DNA from: Adiantum capillus-veneris
Taxonomy: Eukaryota > Streptophyta > Polypodiopsida > Polypodiales > Pteridaceae
Reading direction: 5' to 3'
Length of the DNA: 64,000 nt
Assembly (NCBI GenBank): GCA_014529385.2
Contig: CM043955.1
Span: 150,737,640 to 150,801,639, forward strand
Part shown: piece after piece, positions 36,101-50,354 of the stretch
Position numbering within the stretch: the stretch's first letter is position 1
Layout of the letters: every line of letters begins with the position of its first letter
Program-made: the position numbers and the translations under genes
Notes under the pieces: generated by a model
Database searches by the model: none
The model's input: the letters and a program-made list of their open reading frames with translations, nothing else
Told to the model about the DNA's origin: nothing

Positions 36101-39100
36101 CCCCGAATATTTTTTTCCGCGGCACCTATGGCTTCAGGCAATGATCAGTCGACTCCCTCTGCATCTGGAGATGCGGGCTGGGATCACAACGAAGATTCAG
36201 ACAGAGAGTATGGCCCGCCTTGGCCTACTCAGGCGGAGCAAAGAGAGATGGAGCGTGGTCAATTGATTGGCGATGCAACAAAGATGATGCTCAATTTTGC
36301 CAAGGACCTGAAGATGGCAAAATATGTGACCCAGACCTCTTTGGAAGAGGTACAAACAGAGTGGTAGAGAACCACAACACCACTCCCGAAACCCGCTCTC
36401 AAGAAACCTTCTGCCTCCAAGAAAATATACGGAGAAGGAACTGGAGAACGTGGTTGATGCACGGATTGCTCAGCTTTTCGACGTGCAAAAGAAGGACAAA
36501 AAGCACGGCAAAAAGCAGAAGAAAGGCACTGACTTCCCGGGATATTTGGGTCGTCAGTCGACTTTTGACAAGGCAAAGAAATTGAAGAAGCGCGTCAAGT
36601 TTGAAGACCTACCCAGTTCTTCATCTTCTTCTTCTTCTGATAGTTCTTCTAGCTCCTCGGATTCGAGCGAAGAAGACAGAAAAGGTAAAAAGCGAAGACC
36701 CATGCTGAGCTGAAGACCCATTCAAGTCTGCAAGAGACCACAGGGCACCGTGCTAGCCCTCCAAATGACGTCCACACAGGGACAAACACGGATCAGTTTG
36801 AAGATTGAAGAATCAGCCAAAGCCTTCATGGTGTCATGACGACCAAAGCTACTTCAACCTAAAGACTGCATCTAACCAAGTAACCTTGCCCGATTCAAGA
36901 TTCGGCGATTGGAAACCAAAGCTGGTGTCAGCCTAAGTCTACAACTCGCGTCAAAATGACGGTAAGTTTCCTTGCAACTTTGCAAGGGCTGCATTGCGAC
37001 GGACTCTACTTCAAATTCGGCTTTCAAGAAGCCTCCGCGCGGGCCAACGCAGCAGGTGGCTCCGCGCAAAAAGAAGGACAAAAAGCACGGCAAAAAGCAG
37101 AAGAAAGGCACTGACTTCCCGGGATATTTGGGTCGTCAGTCGACTTTTGACAAGGCAAAGAAATTGAAGAAGCGCGTCAAGTTTGAAGACCTACCCAGTT
37201 CTTCATCTTCTTCTTCTTCTGATAGTTCTTCTAGCTCCTCGGATTCGAGCGAAGAAGACAGAAAAGGTAAAAAGCGAAGCAAGAAACAAAGCTTCGGAAA
37301 GGGCAAGAAAAAGGCAAAGAAGGTTACATCTCGCCCAGAGACTGACAGTTCTACTGAGGACTCATCTACAGACAGCTCAGATTCCGATGACAGAAAGTTT
37401 TATGCGAACAAGAAGAATTTTTACAAAGCCAACCAGTATGACTTTCTCGAAGATAAAAGCAAGAAAGTCCGAGAGTTTAAGGAAGGTGGCCACTCGATCA
37501 AGTTTGATACTTTTCAGGATACTCAGATGCTTCGAAGGCTTTGTCTTTTATACAGCAGTTTGACATCGCTTTCGTGGGAGGACGCTATTCAGAGCACTCC
37601 AAGATTCGGAGAGCTGCCTCTTACTTTAAGGGGAATGCTCGTACTTGGTGGTCCGCGCTTCTATTAAGCAAGACTGTGCCAGTTACATGGCTGAAACTCA
37701 AGAGGCTTTTTATTTCTTCTTGGTTGACTCAAGAGTTTGAGCGAGATATACGAGCTGCTTGGAACCATCTCCGGATGACCAAGAGCGATACAGTGAATTC
37801 TTATTGTGAAAGATTCTGGAGCTCTTTTCTACCCGCCTCTTCATTCAAGAAGATCTTGTTCAGAGAACAGATTGAGCGGTTTACCTTGGGTCTACCTACA
37901 GAGATCCGAGATCACTGCTTGGAATAGAAGTCAGCTTCTATTCAGGAGTTGATGAGTCATGCGAAGCGGGGCTTTGCCATTCACTCTGGCAGTTTGACCT
38001 AGCCCACAGATAAGGCCAGGACACAACGAGCCGAACAGACGTCTGGGAATGAAAGTAGAAAGAAAAAGAGCAACCCAGAGAAAAAGGATGCACAACCCAA
38101 GCTTACTCCTGAGGAGAGAGCTCGCTTCATCAGAGAGGGGAAGTGCTTTGGATGCGGGGAACATGGACATATCTCCGCGAAGTGCCCTAAAAAAGGCACA
38201 GAAAGAACAGAATGATAAAGACGAAGACAGGCCTAAGAGTTTGAGAGCAGCTGAGGAATGTGGCAGAAAAGGCAGATAGAAAAGCAGAACTGGTACCACA
38301 TGGCGTGGGACTTGCACCGAATCAAATGAATGAAAGTACAAACTTTGCCGCTTTTTTTGGGGCAAAGTGAAGGATCAGGAAGCTCTTTTGAAGGAGCCAA
38401 GGCCAACTTCTTTGGCGGCTCGATTTGGAACTACGCCCGACAGACTGACGCCACAAGCGGAGGTAGTTCAACTGGCACCCGGATGGGATGTTGCCATTAC
38501 ACCGAGCATTGGCAAACTTTGTTTGCAATGACAGGGGTGTTCAGGGCACGCGAGTGACGTTCTACTCGGTATCCCTTGGTACCACAAGAACTACGCCGTG
38601 GTTGACTACCGGGCCGAGAAAGCGACTTTGATAAATAAAGGGCTTAGAGATTGTACTTGATGAACTTCAGTTTTCTTACTCATTCTTTTGGGAGAACTGA
38701 ACGATGGATAAAGGTTGAATATGTTTTGACCTGAAGAAAAGAACGCCAAGATTTTTTCTCCACGCTCATGCCGATTGCTTCTGAGAGGGCCTGAAGATCA
38801 AACCATTGATCTGATACCTAGAAGCACACCACCGAATCAGCCACCTTATCGTGTGAGCCGAGTATAGAATGAAAAGATTATGAACCTAGTGAAAGACCTC
38901 TTGGAAAAGGGTCTTGTCCAACCTAGTACTTCACTGTATTGCTCTCCAATGTTGTTGGTTTTGAAGAAAGACGGATCTTGGAGAATGTGCATCGATTATA
39001 GCACTCTCAACGAAATCACCATCAAGAACAGATTTCCGATTCCTAGGATCGATGATATACTCGACTAGTTACAGGGATCCTCGTGCTTTAGCAGGATTGA

Positions 39101-42100
39101 CTTGAAGAGTGGATATCATCAGATCACGATAGCGCCAGGAGATGTCTGCAAGACAACTATTCGGACGACTTTTGGGTTATTTGAGTTTTTGGTGATGGTT
39201 GGCTTAACCAATGCTCCTGCGACATTTAACCGGATGATGGACAAGATTTTTCGAGAGTACAGGCTTCTTTGACGACATCATTGTTTTCTCCAAGAATGAG
39301 GCAGAACACAGAGATCATCTGCTTCAAGTCTTTCAGGCATTACGAGATCACACGTTAGTGATTAATGCAAAGAAAAGTGAATTTTTCCTACCAGAGATAC
39401 ACTTTTTGGGACACATTGTGTCAGCAGCAGGAGTGCAAATAGACCCGGCCAAGATAGAGACTATCCGTGATTGGCCCGATTTGAGGAATGTCCATGAAGC
39501 TAGAAGCTTCTTGGGACTGTGTTCGTACTACACGCGGTTCATACGAAAGTTTGCAGAGGTTGCTTCCCCTTTGCATACCTTGACACAGAAAGGAGTACCT
39601 TTTTCGTGGGGACCCACAGAGGTGACTGCCTTTCGGACATTGAAAGAGAAATTGACTACGGGACCTATTTTGACTTTGCCGGACTTGCAGAAGTCATTTG
39701 AAGTATATTGTGATTCTTGTGGTCGTAGTCTGGGTGCGGTCTTGATGCAAGAAGGCCATGTCATAGCTTACGAGAGCCGTTTGTTCTCTAGGCCGGAGAT
39801 GACAGCACAGATCTATGAGAAAGAGCTTTTGGCGGTTATCCATGCTCTTACTCAGTGGCGGCATTACCTACTCGGAGCAGATTTTACTGTCTTTACAGAC
39901 CATCAGAGTTTGCGCTACTTCTTGTCACAGAAGCAGCTTTCGGAAAAACAGATGCGGTGGGTGAACATCTTGTCACAGTTCCACTTCGAGATTGTCCATG
40001 TGCAGGGACAGAAGAATGTGGTGGCAGAAGCTTTGTCTCGGAAACCATTGGTTCTGGCTATTTCCGCGATACATCATAGGAGCTTCGAGGATATGGTCGA
40101 TCAGTGTGCCACAGATACAAATTTTGCAGATATTTTCACACGGATACGGGATGGGGAGAGAGTAGCTGGATACTCCCTTCGGGAAGGCTACTTGATGAAA
40201 AAGACTATGTTGTGCGTTACACAACCGTTGAGGGAAAAGGTTGCCACTGTCCACCTTTTACGGGTCACCGCGGCATTGCTACCACCATGAAAGGGGTAGA
40301 GAGATACTTCTTTGGGCCGAGACTCAAAAAGGATGTGGAAGAGTTTGTGCGCAGTTGCTCAGTATGCCAGAAGGTCAAGTTTGACAGGCATAAAGCACAG
40401 GGATTGTTACAGCCTTTACCCATACCCACCCGCCCCTGGGAAAATATTGAAATGGATTTCATTTTTTTGATCTCCCGAGAATACAGAATGATCACCATGA
40501 TTTTCCGATTACATGGCACGTCTGAGACAATTCTCTCCGACAGAGACCCCAGATTTATGAGTTGGTTTTGGAAGGCAATTTGGGAGAACATTGGCACGCA
40601 GTTGCAGTTCTCGTCATCGTTCCACTTGCAGACTGACGGGCAATTTGAGATTGCCAATTCAGTGATTTTAGATTTATTGAAGTCTTGTATCTCGGATCAG
40701 AAGACTCAATGGGAAAAGAACTTACCTTTGGTGGAATTTGCCTATAGTAACACGATACACTCTTCGACGGGGAAGACGCCATGTGAGATTGTTGAAAGTG
40801 CTGCGAAGGTTCCATCCTTCCTGAGCACGAAAGATTAGATATTTGAAGCGGATGAATATTCGCGAGACTTGGATACGGCTTTTGCCAAGGTTCGCGAGAC
40901 TTTGCAGGAGTCTCAAGAACGACAGAAAAAGGCAGCTAATCGCCATCGTCGCGACTTGAAACTGAAGGAGGATGATTGGGTGCTCTTACTTTTGAGAAGG
41001 CACGCCTAAGAAAGAAAAAGGGAAAGGAGAGGCTTTTTCCAAAGCTTAGTTTGTGATACTACGGACCTTTCCAAATTACTGACAAGATAAATGATGTCTC
41101 CTTCCGATTAAAACTGCCAGATACTTGGAGGATTCACAATGCATTGCATGTGAGTCTCTTGAAACCTGTTAAGGGTGATGTGCCTGATGATGGGGAGCCT
41201 AATGAGCAACCCAAAGTGGAAGAAAACGAGGAGATCCTTGTTCCTGAACAGATTTTGGCACATAATGATACGAAGAAAGGTAAAGTCCGAAGGCGGGTTC
41301 TTGGTTAAGTTCAAGAACTTTCCTGCATTTGATGCGAAGTGGATGGAGGAGGAGGACCTAGCAGATACTCCTCGGATTGTGAAACTTTACCTCGATGTTT
41401 TGGTTTAGCGTAGTCTACTCCAAACGGAACCCAGAATTCAGCTTGGCCGGAGATCTGGTGCAGTGGGATGCACAAGAGGGGAGTCACTCCGCTCCCTTGT
41501 CAACAGATGCCTCGATTTTGATACGAAAGTCACTGATGTCTCTTTGAGCTTCAGGGATACTGAGAGCTGACAGTATTCTGCTGGATGACTTTATGAAATG
41601 GAATTCCTGATTATGATACTGATTTGTTCTTGACTTCTTGTGAGTGCAGGAACTGATAGACGAAATGACTGCAGCATTTTGGTCTACTTGATCTCGAATA
41701 GACATGGTTGCAATACGGGTTAGTCAATCGGACATCGATGAGGTCCCGATTGGACCTAGATGTTATTCCTAGCTACATTGCCGATAAATCATGGTCTAAG
41801 ATCCAAATGAATGTTGAATGTCATGTGATGTCTTGTGATGTCTGGTGATGTCCTGTGATGTCGTGTGATGTGACTGTCGATTTTGTACATGTGCTAGATG
41901 TGTGTTTCTAGTACGTAGGTACTAACAGTCAGTGTCTGCTAAGACGGTTTATGGCTTTTGTCGGTTTTGCAGGCGTAATCGCGGTCGATTACAATGCTTT
42001 CAAGAGGGGAGTATGTCACAAAGTGATGACGTGGCGGACAGCAGAAACCCTAATTTCTGCCAAAAACCCTAAAATTCCTGCAAACCCTAATTTTTGCCCA

Positions 42101-45100
42101 AAACCCTAATTTCCGGAAATCGCGGAGGTGTTTTTTTTTTTGGGGGAAATTTTGAGCGACGCAAATCTCAGCTTTTCGCTTTGATTTGGGAGAAAGAAAG
42201 AGAAAAAGAGAACTTGCTTTTTACTGACTCTCATTGAGAGAGAGAGAGAATCTGCTTTTGCTTTGAAGCTTTTGGGGCTCTGCTTTTGGGCATCCCTTGT
42301 AACCTTTAAATTAGTGGTGAGGGCCTCACTTCTCAGGGCATCTGGACGCAGAGTCTGAGAGTGAAACCCTAACCGCTCTCTTGTACTTTGATGATTGATT
42401 AATACAAAAAGAAATACCGAAAGGGGCGCCAGTCTTTGGGGCCAATATCTCTAGGCACAGAACTCCGCCGGGCCAGTGCAAATCTATTGTGATCTGTGAA
42501 TTGTTTTGAAGTGGTTATTTGGTGTTGTCGCGGTTGATTCTTAACTTGGAGTGTCCAAGTCTGTTACACATCTCGCCAAAATCGGCCAGTAAACTTAGTA
42601 TCTCGATCACTGACGATATCCTCTGGCAAACCATATAGCTTATAAAGCTGATCGACAAATAAAACCTCCAACTCATGGCTTTTTACTGTCTACTTCGTTG
42701 GTATAAACTTCGCCATTTTTGTGAGTCTATCGACCACAACCCAAATAGCGTCATTGCCCCGACTAGTATTTGGCAAACCAACGATAAAGTCCATGGAAAT
42801 ACTCTGCCACTTGGCATCTGGGATTTCATGCATGTAGCAGTCCAGTTTCTTAAGGCGCTCTGCCTTATTGACCTGACACTGAGTGCATCTCTTTACATAG
42901 CTCTCTATGTAAGAGCGCATTCTTGGCCAATAGAAATATCGCTTGACCAAAGCCAAAGTTCTTTGGATGCCTGGGTGCCCAGCGCTAGGAACATTGTGGC
43001 ATTCGCACAAAATCCTTTGTCGAATTTCATCGATTTCCGGCACGCAGACTTTACCATTTTTGAACAATAGTCCACCTCTAATGGAGTATTATCACTGTCT
43101 CGTCTCTCCAGCACGACTCACTTGGGTCTCCGAACCACCCAAGCCTGTATGCAAGTCATACCCCGGTTCGACCTCGTTCCATATCTTGCCAAAATCACCA
43201 TCGGAACGACATAGCCCTCGGAGAGAGAGAGAGAGAGAGAGAGAGAAATCCGTCGAGATTTCAACTATAGACAAGGCATTAACCTCAGGAATCCTACTGA
43301 GTGCATCGGCAACTCGATTGCTGGATCCTTTTCTATAACGGATCTCAAAGTCAAACTCTTGCATAATCTCAACCCATCTAGCCTTCCGGCCTCTGAGATC
43401 ACCCTGATCACAGATATAGCGCAAGGAGTGATGATCTGTCCATGCAACAAACGTAGAGCCATACAAGTAGTGCCGCTATTTCCTCAAGGCGTAAACTACG
43501 GCGTAAAGCTCTTTCTCATACGTTGGATAACGCATTTCAGCGTCAGTAAGCTTCTTACTTTCAAACGCAACAGGACGTCCATCTTGGTATAATGCCGCAC
43601 CAATAGCATAATCACTAGCATCAGTTTCAACCACAAACGGTTTGCTAGGATCCACAATGTGCAATATTGGCGCAATAGTCACCAAGTGCTTTAATGTCCG
43701 AAAGCTCTCGTCGAGACGCTCATTCCAGACAACAGGGGGATTACCTTTACGGTGAGGAGCCAAAGTCTTTGGCCCTTTCACCCCTCCTTTTAAAAGTTGC
43801 GTAAGCGGAGCAGCAACTTTAGAGTAATCCTTGATAAACTTGCGAAAGAATCCAGTAAAGCCTAAAAAGGGCTTTACTTGGCGTACATTCTTCAGAATGG
43901 GCCAATTTCGCACTTTATCCAACTTTTCGGGGTCAACTCGAATTCCATCGCGAGTAATGATGTGACCCAAGTACAGAAGCTCTTTCCTAAAGAATTCACA
44001 CTTAGAAGCCTTAGCATAAAGCTTCTCAGTTCTCGGTACTTCGAGAACAGTGCCTATATGCCCTAGGTGCTCAAACAAACTTCGGCTGTAGATCAAGATA
44101 TCATCGAGAAATACAACAACGAAGTTGCCTAAAAATGGTCTCAACAGATCATTCATCATCTGCTGAAACATAGCTGGAGCATTGGTCAAACCAAAAGGCA
44201 AAACCAAAAACTCGTAGTGACCATAACGGTATGGAAGCCTGTCTTAGGAATGTCTTCTAGTTTGATCCGTATCTGATGATAGCCTGATCGAAGGTCTATC
44301 TTCGTAAAATACAACGCTCCATGAAGTCGATCTATCAGGTCGTCCATGCGTGGGAGCGGGAGCAGATACTTGTTTTTAATGGTGAGCTTATTCAACCCTT
44401 TATAATCCACGCAGAAGCGCATAGTGTTATTCTTCTTTCGAGAAAGTAACACTAGCGCTCCCCACGGGGATTTACTTGGCCAAACAAAACCTCGGTCGAG
44501 ATAATCTTTCAGCTGCCGTTGAATCTCGTCCTCCTCGGTTTTACTAAACCAATAGGGTTGCTTTGAGAAGGGCTGACTACCAGCCACCAACTCAATGCCA
44601 TGATCTACTCCTCTCGAAGGCGGCAAGCCAGGAGGTAGATCATCAGGAAAAACATCCTTGAAATCAGTCATGATTTCTCGGATAAGGTTGGATTCGTCGG
44701 AATCCCCAAGTTCAACAGAAGAACATGAAATGTTTTTACGAAATTCAGTGACAGAAGTACCAAGCACTAATGAATCAAACCAAGCAGATGGTACACATTG
44801 ATAAACGTCAACATTAGAAGACTTTGTTCTTTATACATTTCCAAAGTAGTAACAACTGGTATTGAAAAACCATTATTTATAGACTTCTGATTACAAAGCG
44901 ACATTATTTACAGACTTCTGATTACAAAGCGACACAGATACATGAGGCATGTCCTGCTTAACAAAAACAAGAGAGTGATGTACATAGTCTATGTACAATG
45001 AGTCTTGTTTATCATAAAACCATGGAAGTCCTAAAATAACATCTGCTCTGTCCAGGCGCATGATGTGGAAATCCAGATTCTCTTTGTAATCGGCTAGCTC

Positions 45101-47066
45101 GAGCGACAAATCTGGAACCATCCGATTCCATACATCCGTATCCTCGCCACGAGCCATCTTCATGCGATACTCATGGTCACTGTCCGGCGTCCGCAGGCTC
45201 AGTTTCTGCACCAATTTTGCATCCACAAAATTGTGTAAGCTTCCATTATCAAGGAGTACGGTCACGTCATGACCATTGATCTTCCCGGGGAAACGGAGAA
45301 GATCGTGCTTATCAAACACTTTGGTCTAAAAGTACAGTTAGTGCATGAACTGTGCGCTAAATGATGGATTTTCAACTTGAACAACATTAGAGTTACCTGA
45401 GAGCTCGTGAATTTGAACCGAAGGACGACCTTTCGGTTTTTGTATCTTCTTCTTCTTCTTGGGGCAGTCCTTGATTTGGTGACCTGTCTGGCCACATCCA
45501 AAGCAAGCTCCCTTCTTCACTACATCAACAACTGAAGCATTTTTTGCTTTCTGCTTCTCCTGAGAGGATCTCGGCGGTGATTTGGACTTATGCTAGAATC
45601 GGAGTCACTTCCTCGAAGCACCCTCACCGGATGGATGGTCTGCGGTTCTTTTCTTCTCATAGTTCGCTCCATTTATCAACTGGAACGTCCTAGCCTTTGC
45701 CACTACATCCTCGACATCAGTCGGGGCTTTGTCCTTGATTAAGGCCCAACGATAATAATCCCAGTAGGTACATGTGCACAGCGTGCGTAGAATCCACCTT
45801 GCAAAAGATGGGCGCCTCTTTGAAAGCTGTCGTATACTTATCAAAAGATAGAGTTTTCATTGAAAGACTCTACAGTTTGGCATAGGCTTTCAAAGGATCC
45901 ATTATGGCGAAATCCCTCTTGAATTTCACACAAAAATCAGCCCACGTCATAGGCTTCTCTGTCATGTCGCGCCACCAGGTAAGCGCCTTACTGCGCAAAT
46001 AGAGAGGAATCGTCTGAATCCTCTGTTCATAATGCTCCCCATGGAGATCAAAATACGTGGTCCACTGGTGCGGCCAGTTATTTACCGCCAATTCCGTACA
46101 CTCCTTCTCTTCCCTTGAGAAATTTGTAGTTTTGTACAAAATCGTGGCAGTCGGACCACCCTGTGAACGCCCAAAAGCAGCAATCTGCGTTCGCAATTGC
46201 GGAGATGGGTTTCGCCCTCGAAAATTCACGCAGTCGTCGACTGAGCCGTATTTTCTAGAGCAGTAAGCCGGGAACTAAGCGCTTGCACAATCCCTTCGAG
46301 AGAGGCCAAGAGAATGTTCGTATGAACGTTCGCGTTTTCTAGAGCTATAACACACTGGTCGAAGCTCTGGGAAGTACTTGTAATCCATGTATAGAGAGCA
46401 TGCGTGAATAGAATTTGAACATTACCTGGCGCGTCGTCACGTTGCACATCCGAGCTAGAGGAATCCATGGCAAGGTGCGTGAAAAACTCGAAGTTTCACG
46501 CGAAACTTGCCTTTTCTACACTTTTCGGTCGCGAAAAGTTAAACTTCGAGAAGCTCTACGCATCGGCGTGAGCGTCCGAAGGCGAGCAGGTGATGGCGGG
46601 GACGCGGGAGTGCGAGTAGATGGAGAGAGGAGCGTAGGGAGGGAAGCAGAGGACTCGAAAAATGAGTTCTGTGTATGCTTCTTCTACAAGTGTCTGTAAG
46701 TGAGTTTTAATAAACTCAGCTTTCATACTTTGATTTAAAATGTCCTGTCCACTTTTAAAAAAAGGACATTTAAATAATAAACCCATTGCAAGGGAAAAAG
46801 AAATCGTTTGCGTGCGAGACTTGCAGAGGAAAGTATATCTGGAATCGACGGGCGTAGAGAGAGAGGGAAGATTTTTTGGCACCGTTTTCCAGTAGAGGCA
46901 TCGATTTGGAGCCAACGCGGGCAGCCACGCTGGATTTTGGCAGTGCTTTGTGTTCCACACTGGCTTGTCCTCTCAGAGAAAAAAGCAACGCTGGGCTTCT
47001 GTGAGAGCTGCACACCCACATTGGGTGTGCTCAACATCTTCAGGTGCCCAATTACCAGAGAAAGCA

Positions 47067-47149
<83 letters not shown>

Positions 47150-50100
47150 AGTTTTACAGAAGCAAATGCTCCCTCTCTTTTCCGCCCCCCTTTAAAATCT
47201 AATTGTAATAAAAAAAAAATCAGTGAAAACACCTATGCGGTACTCAAAATTAGTTGTTTTGCCAATAAAATCAGCAAATATATAAGTAAAAATCTGATTT
47301 TTTTTTAAAATCAGTAAAAATCAGCGATCTCTCACCTGCACACAAGCTTATGAGAAGAAAATAATCAATTAAAAAGTTGTTTCATCAAAACTTGCATGAA
47401 ACAGTGATTACCCGACTCTAACCAGCCCGTAGGTTTGCACACGGTCCCTCATGCAGCCAAGCCGGCTCTGATACCATGAAACGAACAATGAGAGTGGATC
47501 TCCCGGCTACACGGACCCCCTACAGACATGCGTCGGACAAACCACCCGACCATAGCCACCATCCGGCAGCTCCCCCGTGCTCGGACCAACGTCCGAGGAC
47601 GTAGGAGTGCACCTGTAAGACCGAGCGTCCCATACCACCCGGCCTCACCTCCTCGAGGTGACCTCGTGCACTCCTAGCCTCGCAAGCTAGCCATTGGCAC
47701 TCTGCCAAAGGGGGTCAATAACTGCAAATGAGGCCTTGGCCTCCCTTTTGTAATAATGGCCGACCACACTGGCCATGTTCACACTGCGTCTGCCCGGACA
47801 CTGGACGCCCATCCCGACGACGTTTGGGCTAGATCTCCTCTCCTGTGAGCGGGACAACAATTTGGATGACAATGACAAGCATGATGATTTGCATGATCAA
47901 GATGTGATTACTCACAAGCATGATGATTTGTATGATCCAGAGGTGATTGTTCACAAGGATGATGGTTTAGTTGATGCTTTTTCTAGCGAAGCTAACCTCG
48001 TTACAGATTCGATTGATCCTGAAGAACCGATCTTGGCTCTCGAGCCTATGTCCAAAGAACCCCCACAGGAAGTATTATGTGTTCGAATGATTAGTCAGCA
48101 CGCATTGTTCGAGTGTTTCATTCGTGATCGTTTCCTGTATTTTAGTGAGCGTCTTTATGTGATCCCTTTTCATAGGCATGCCATATTGTACGTAGAGCAC
48201 GATTCACTCATGAATGAGCACGAATGTATGCGGATCTCTCATGAAAAGCTGAAAAGTATGCATTCAAGGAAGTCACAGTCCATGTCTCTTCCTTGGCACG
48301 GCGCAGTCGTCGAAAGAGCATAAGAAAGATTGAGCATCAAGCATAGGCATTTCCATTGTGTTTTGCCATAGTTGATTGATTTAGATCAAAAAGTCAAGAT
48401 TCGACCCTATTGTTTGCGTGTGTTTGATGGACGGTTTTACACTCCGACTCTATGTTCATCTACATTGCATGCCAGGATTCCAGACACTGTTGGCGATCTC
48501 CCTCGACGCCATACAGTTCGGTACCAGTACCTCACTTTGAAAAGGAGGGAATGTCACATGCACATCTAACCCTATGTGTACATGGACAAGCTACTTCATG
48601 ACATGGGTTCAGTTCAGTCCGATTCAGTTAGCTTAGGAAATGATCTGGCACTTTTGTGAGTGTTCACAGACCGTGCATGTCCACAAACTTAGAATAGATG
48701 CATATCCTCTGCTTGCATGCAGCATGATCATCAGATTTCCATCGAAACCCATCAGGAGCATTTTTATAGTCCATAGACCTATTTTCCCTATTTTTGACAT
48801 TTTTCACTTACTATTTTTAAGTGACTTTTGTTGGGAGCTAGGTAGGGCAAATTTCATAAGTTTGTATATAGAAACCTAGCGCTAGCACTTTCTGGCAGAA
48901 GAGGCAGCAGGAACTTTGGTTCTCAGCAGGACCCAAGCAGGCCTAGCGTTTTTGCAACACAGCAACAAGGACCTAGCATTTTGCAACCACAAATCAGCCC
49001 TTGGCGTTTTTGCATGGCAGATCAGCCTCGGCGACCACTAGACACAGCAGATCAGCCCTAGCGTTAGCAGTTTCCTCAGCAAAGACAGATTTCAGCCCCT
49101 AGCGTTTTTGGTTTGCAGATCAACCTAAGCGTTTTTGCAGATCTTTGCGACGGAATCAGCCCTAGACTCAACATTTTCAGTTTTCAGCAGTCAGTTTCCG
49201 TAGTAGAACCCCCAAACCTCGCAGATCTCACCTTCCCGCAGCAAATCCTCGTTGCACGGTCAGATCCCGCGAAGTTTGCAGATTCAGCCTGGCAAACGCA
49301 GATTTCCGCATCTGCGTTTTCGTCGTCGCATCGCCGCCATCAACATCGTCACCGACATAAGAGTCAGAATTCAACATATAAAGATTTGCAGATTTCGGCC
49401 CTTAGCATTTTCAGATTTCAGCCCATCTCATCGTCATCCTCATCGTCGGCAAGTCCAAGCATTGTAGAGATTTGTGCAACAAATAGTAGACCGCTCTCAC
49501 CATAGAGAGTGGGGCCTTCGGAGGAGGGTTTAACAACATTCTGGTGTCGTATTCTTCTCTCTATATCTCCCAGTCTCAGCACCTTCATTCACAGTGTCTT
49601 CCACTTTGTTTGTGATCATTTGCACTCTCTCACTAAAGGAACGGAAGGCTCTCCTTTCTGTAAGTAAAAGAAACCTTGAGCACAGTTCGGAGCACTCATC
49701 TTGAGCAAAGTTCAACATTCACTTCCGCTGCACCTTACACTACTAGCATTTGTATGTAGATTGAAAGGTTTTTTTAAATCTACAACTTTAAGCCCTGGGG
49801 CTGAAGCTATTGCTTGTTTTAACAGTTCAAAACTTTCTTGTTGTCTGCGAGTCCACTCAAAAGGAACCTTTTCTTGCAACAAATCGGTCATAGGGGCTGT
49901 TATGTAAGAGTAAAATTCAATAAATTTCCCAGAAGACTAGATAAACCCAAAAAGAATGTCAAAGATGTCACATTCTATGGCGCTGGCCATGCTAATATCA
50001 CTGCTACTTTCTTAGGATCCATTTTGAATCCTTCAACAGAAATAATATGGCCTAAGTATTCAAGCTCAGCCATATTGAGGCCTTTTTTTGGGCTCTCTCT

Positions 50101-50294
50101 CTCTCTTCTTCACTCGTTCATGACATGGGGAGCTCATTTTGGCAATTCCCTTATTCTCGCCACGCTTAGCCTTCTTGGTTCACTCTCTCTCACTTACTCA
50201 TTTACATGGGGGGGAGCAACGACAGCGTCATCGTTGCTCCCCAATTTTACTATCAAAATACCTTCTTCTTTTTTTTTCTTTTTTTTCTTTTTTT

Positions 50295-50354
<60 letters not shown>

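Larger units (their letters stand above)
35545..42568 (+). mobile_element. E2: Ty3/gypsy element inserted in the E3 integrase
   Basis: Flanked by CATCT (35540-35544 and 42569-42573). 5' LTR 35545-about 36076, gag, zinc knuckle, protease remnant, RT, RNase H, integrase, chromodomain, PPT (42001-42013), 3' LTR 42014-42568. Same lineage as E1 by RT, integrase and chromodomain. No PBS is found after the 5' LTR, where the last bases differ from the 3' LTR, so that junction is altered. Many stops and small deletions. Confidence 0.9.
34313..47859 (-). mobile_element. E3: Ty3/gypsy element, host of E2
   Basis: Minus strand. 5' LTR 47859-47477, tRNA-Met PBS, gag, zinc knuckle, protease, RT, RNase H, integrase (split by E2), chromodomain-like end, PPT, 3' LTR 34692-34313. 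Flanks ATTTA (34308-34312) and ATTTG (47860-47864) are a TSD with one change. They lie in the same reading frame of E4 ORF2. About 6.5 kb without E2. Frames are broken at several points. Confidence 0.9.
32097..49739 (+). mobile_element. E4: non-autonomous gypsy-type element, host of E3
   Basis: Flanked by CTACT (32092-32096 and 49740-49744). Own length without E3 is about 4.1 kb: 5' LTR 32097-33281, PBS, ORF with coiled coil, short acidic ORF, PPT, 3' LTR 48552-49739. There is no protease, RT or integrase. LTR ends, PBS, the MVITRSG start and the pre-PPT block match E6, so enzymes of an E6-like element could have moved it. Confidence 0.88.

Noticed and set aside
46808..47308. Open frames with long Ser-Leu repeats
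   Set aside because: Translation of the (CT)n microsatellite in the E3 leader. Likewise at 24900, 27110, 43230, 57080 and 61940.
47775..47859. First part of the plus-strand frame that begins in the E3 LTR
   Set aside because: It reads antisense through the E3 LTR; only the part after 47864 belongs to E4 ORF2.
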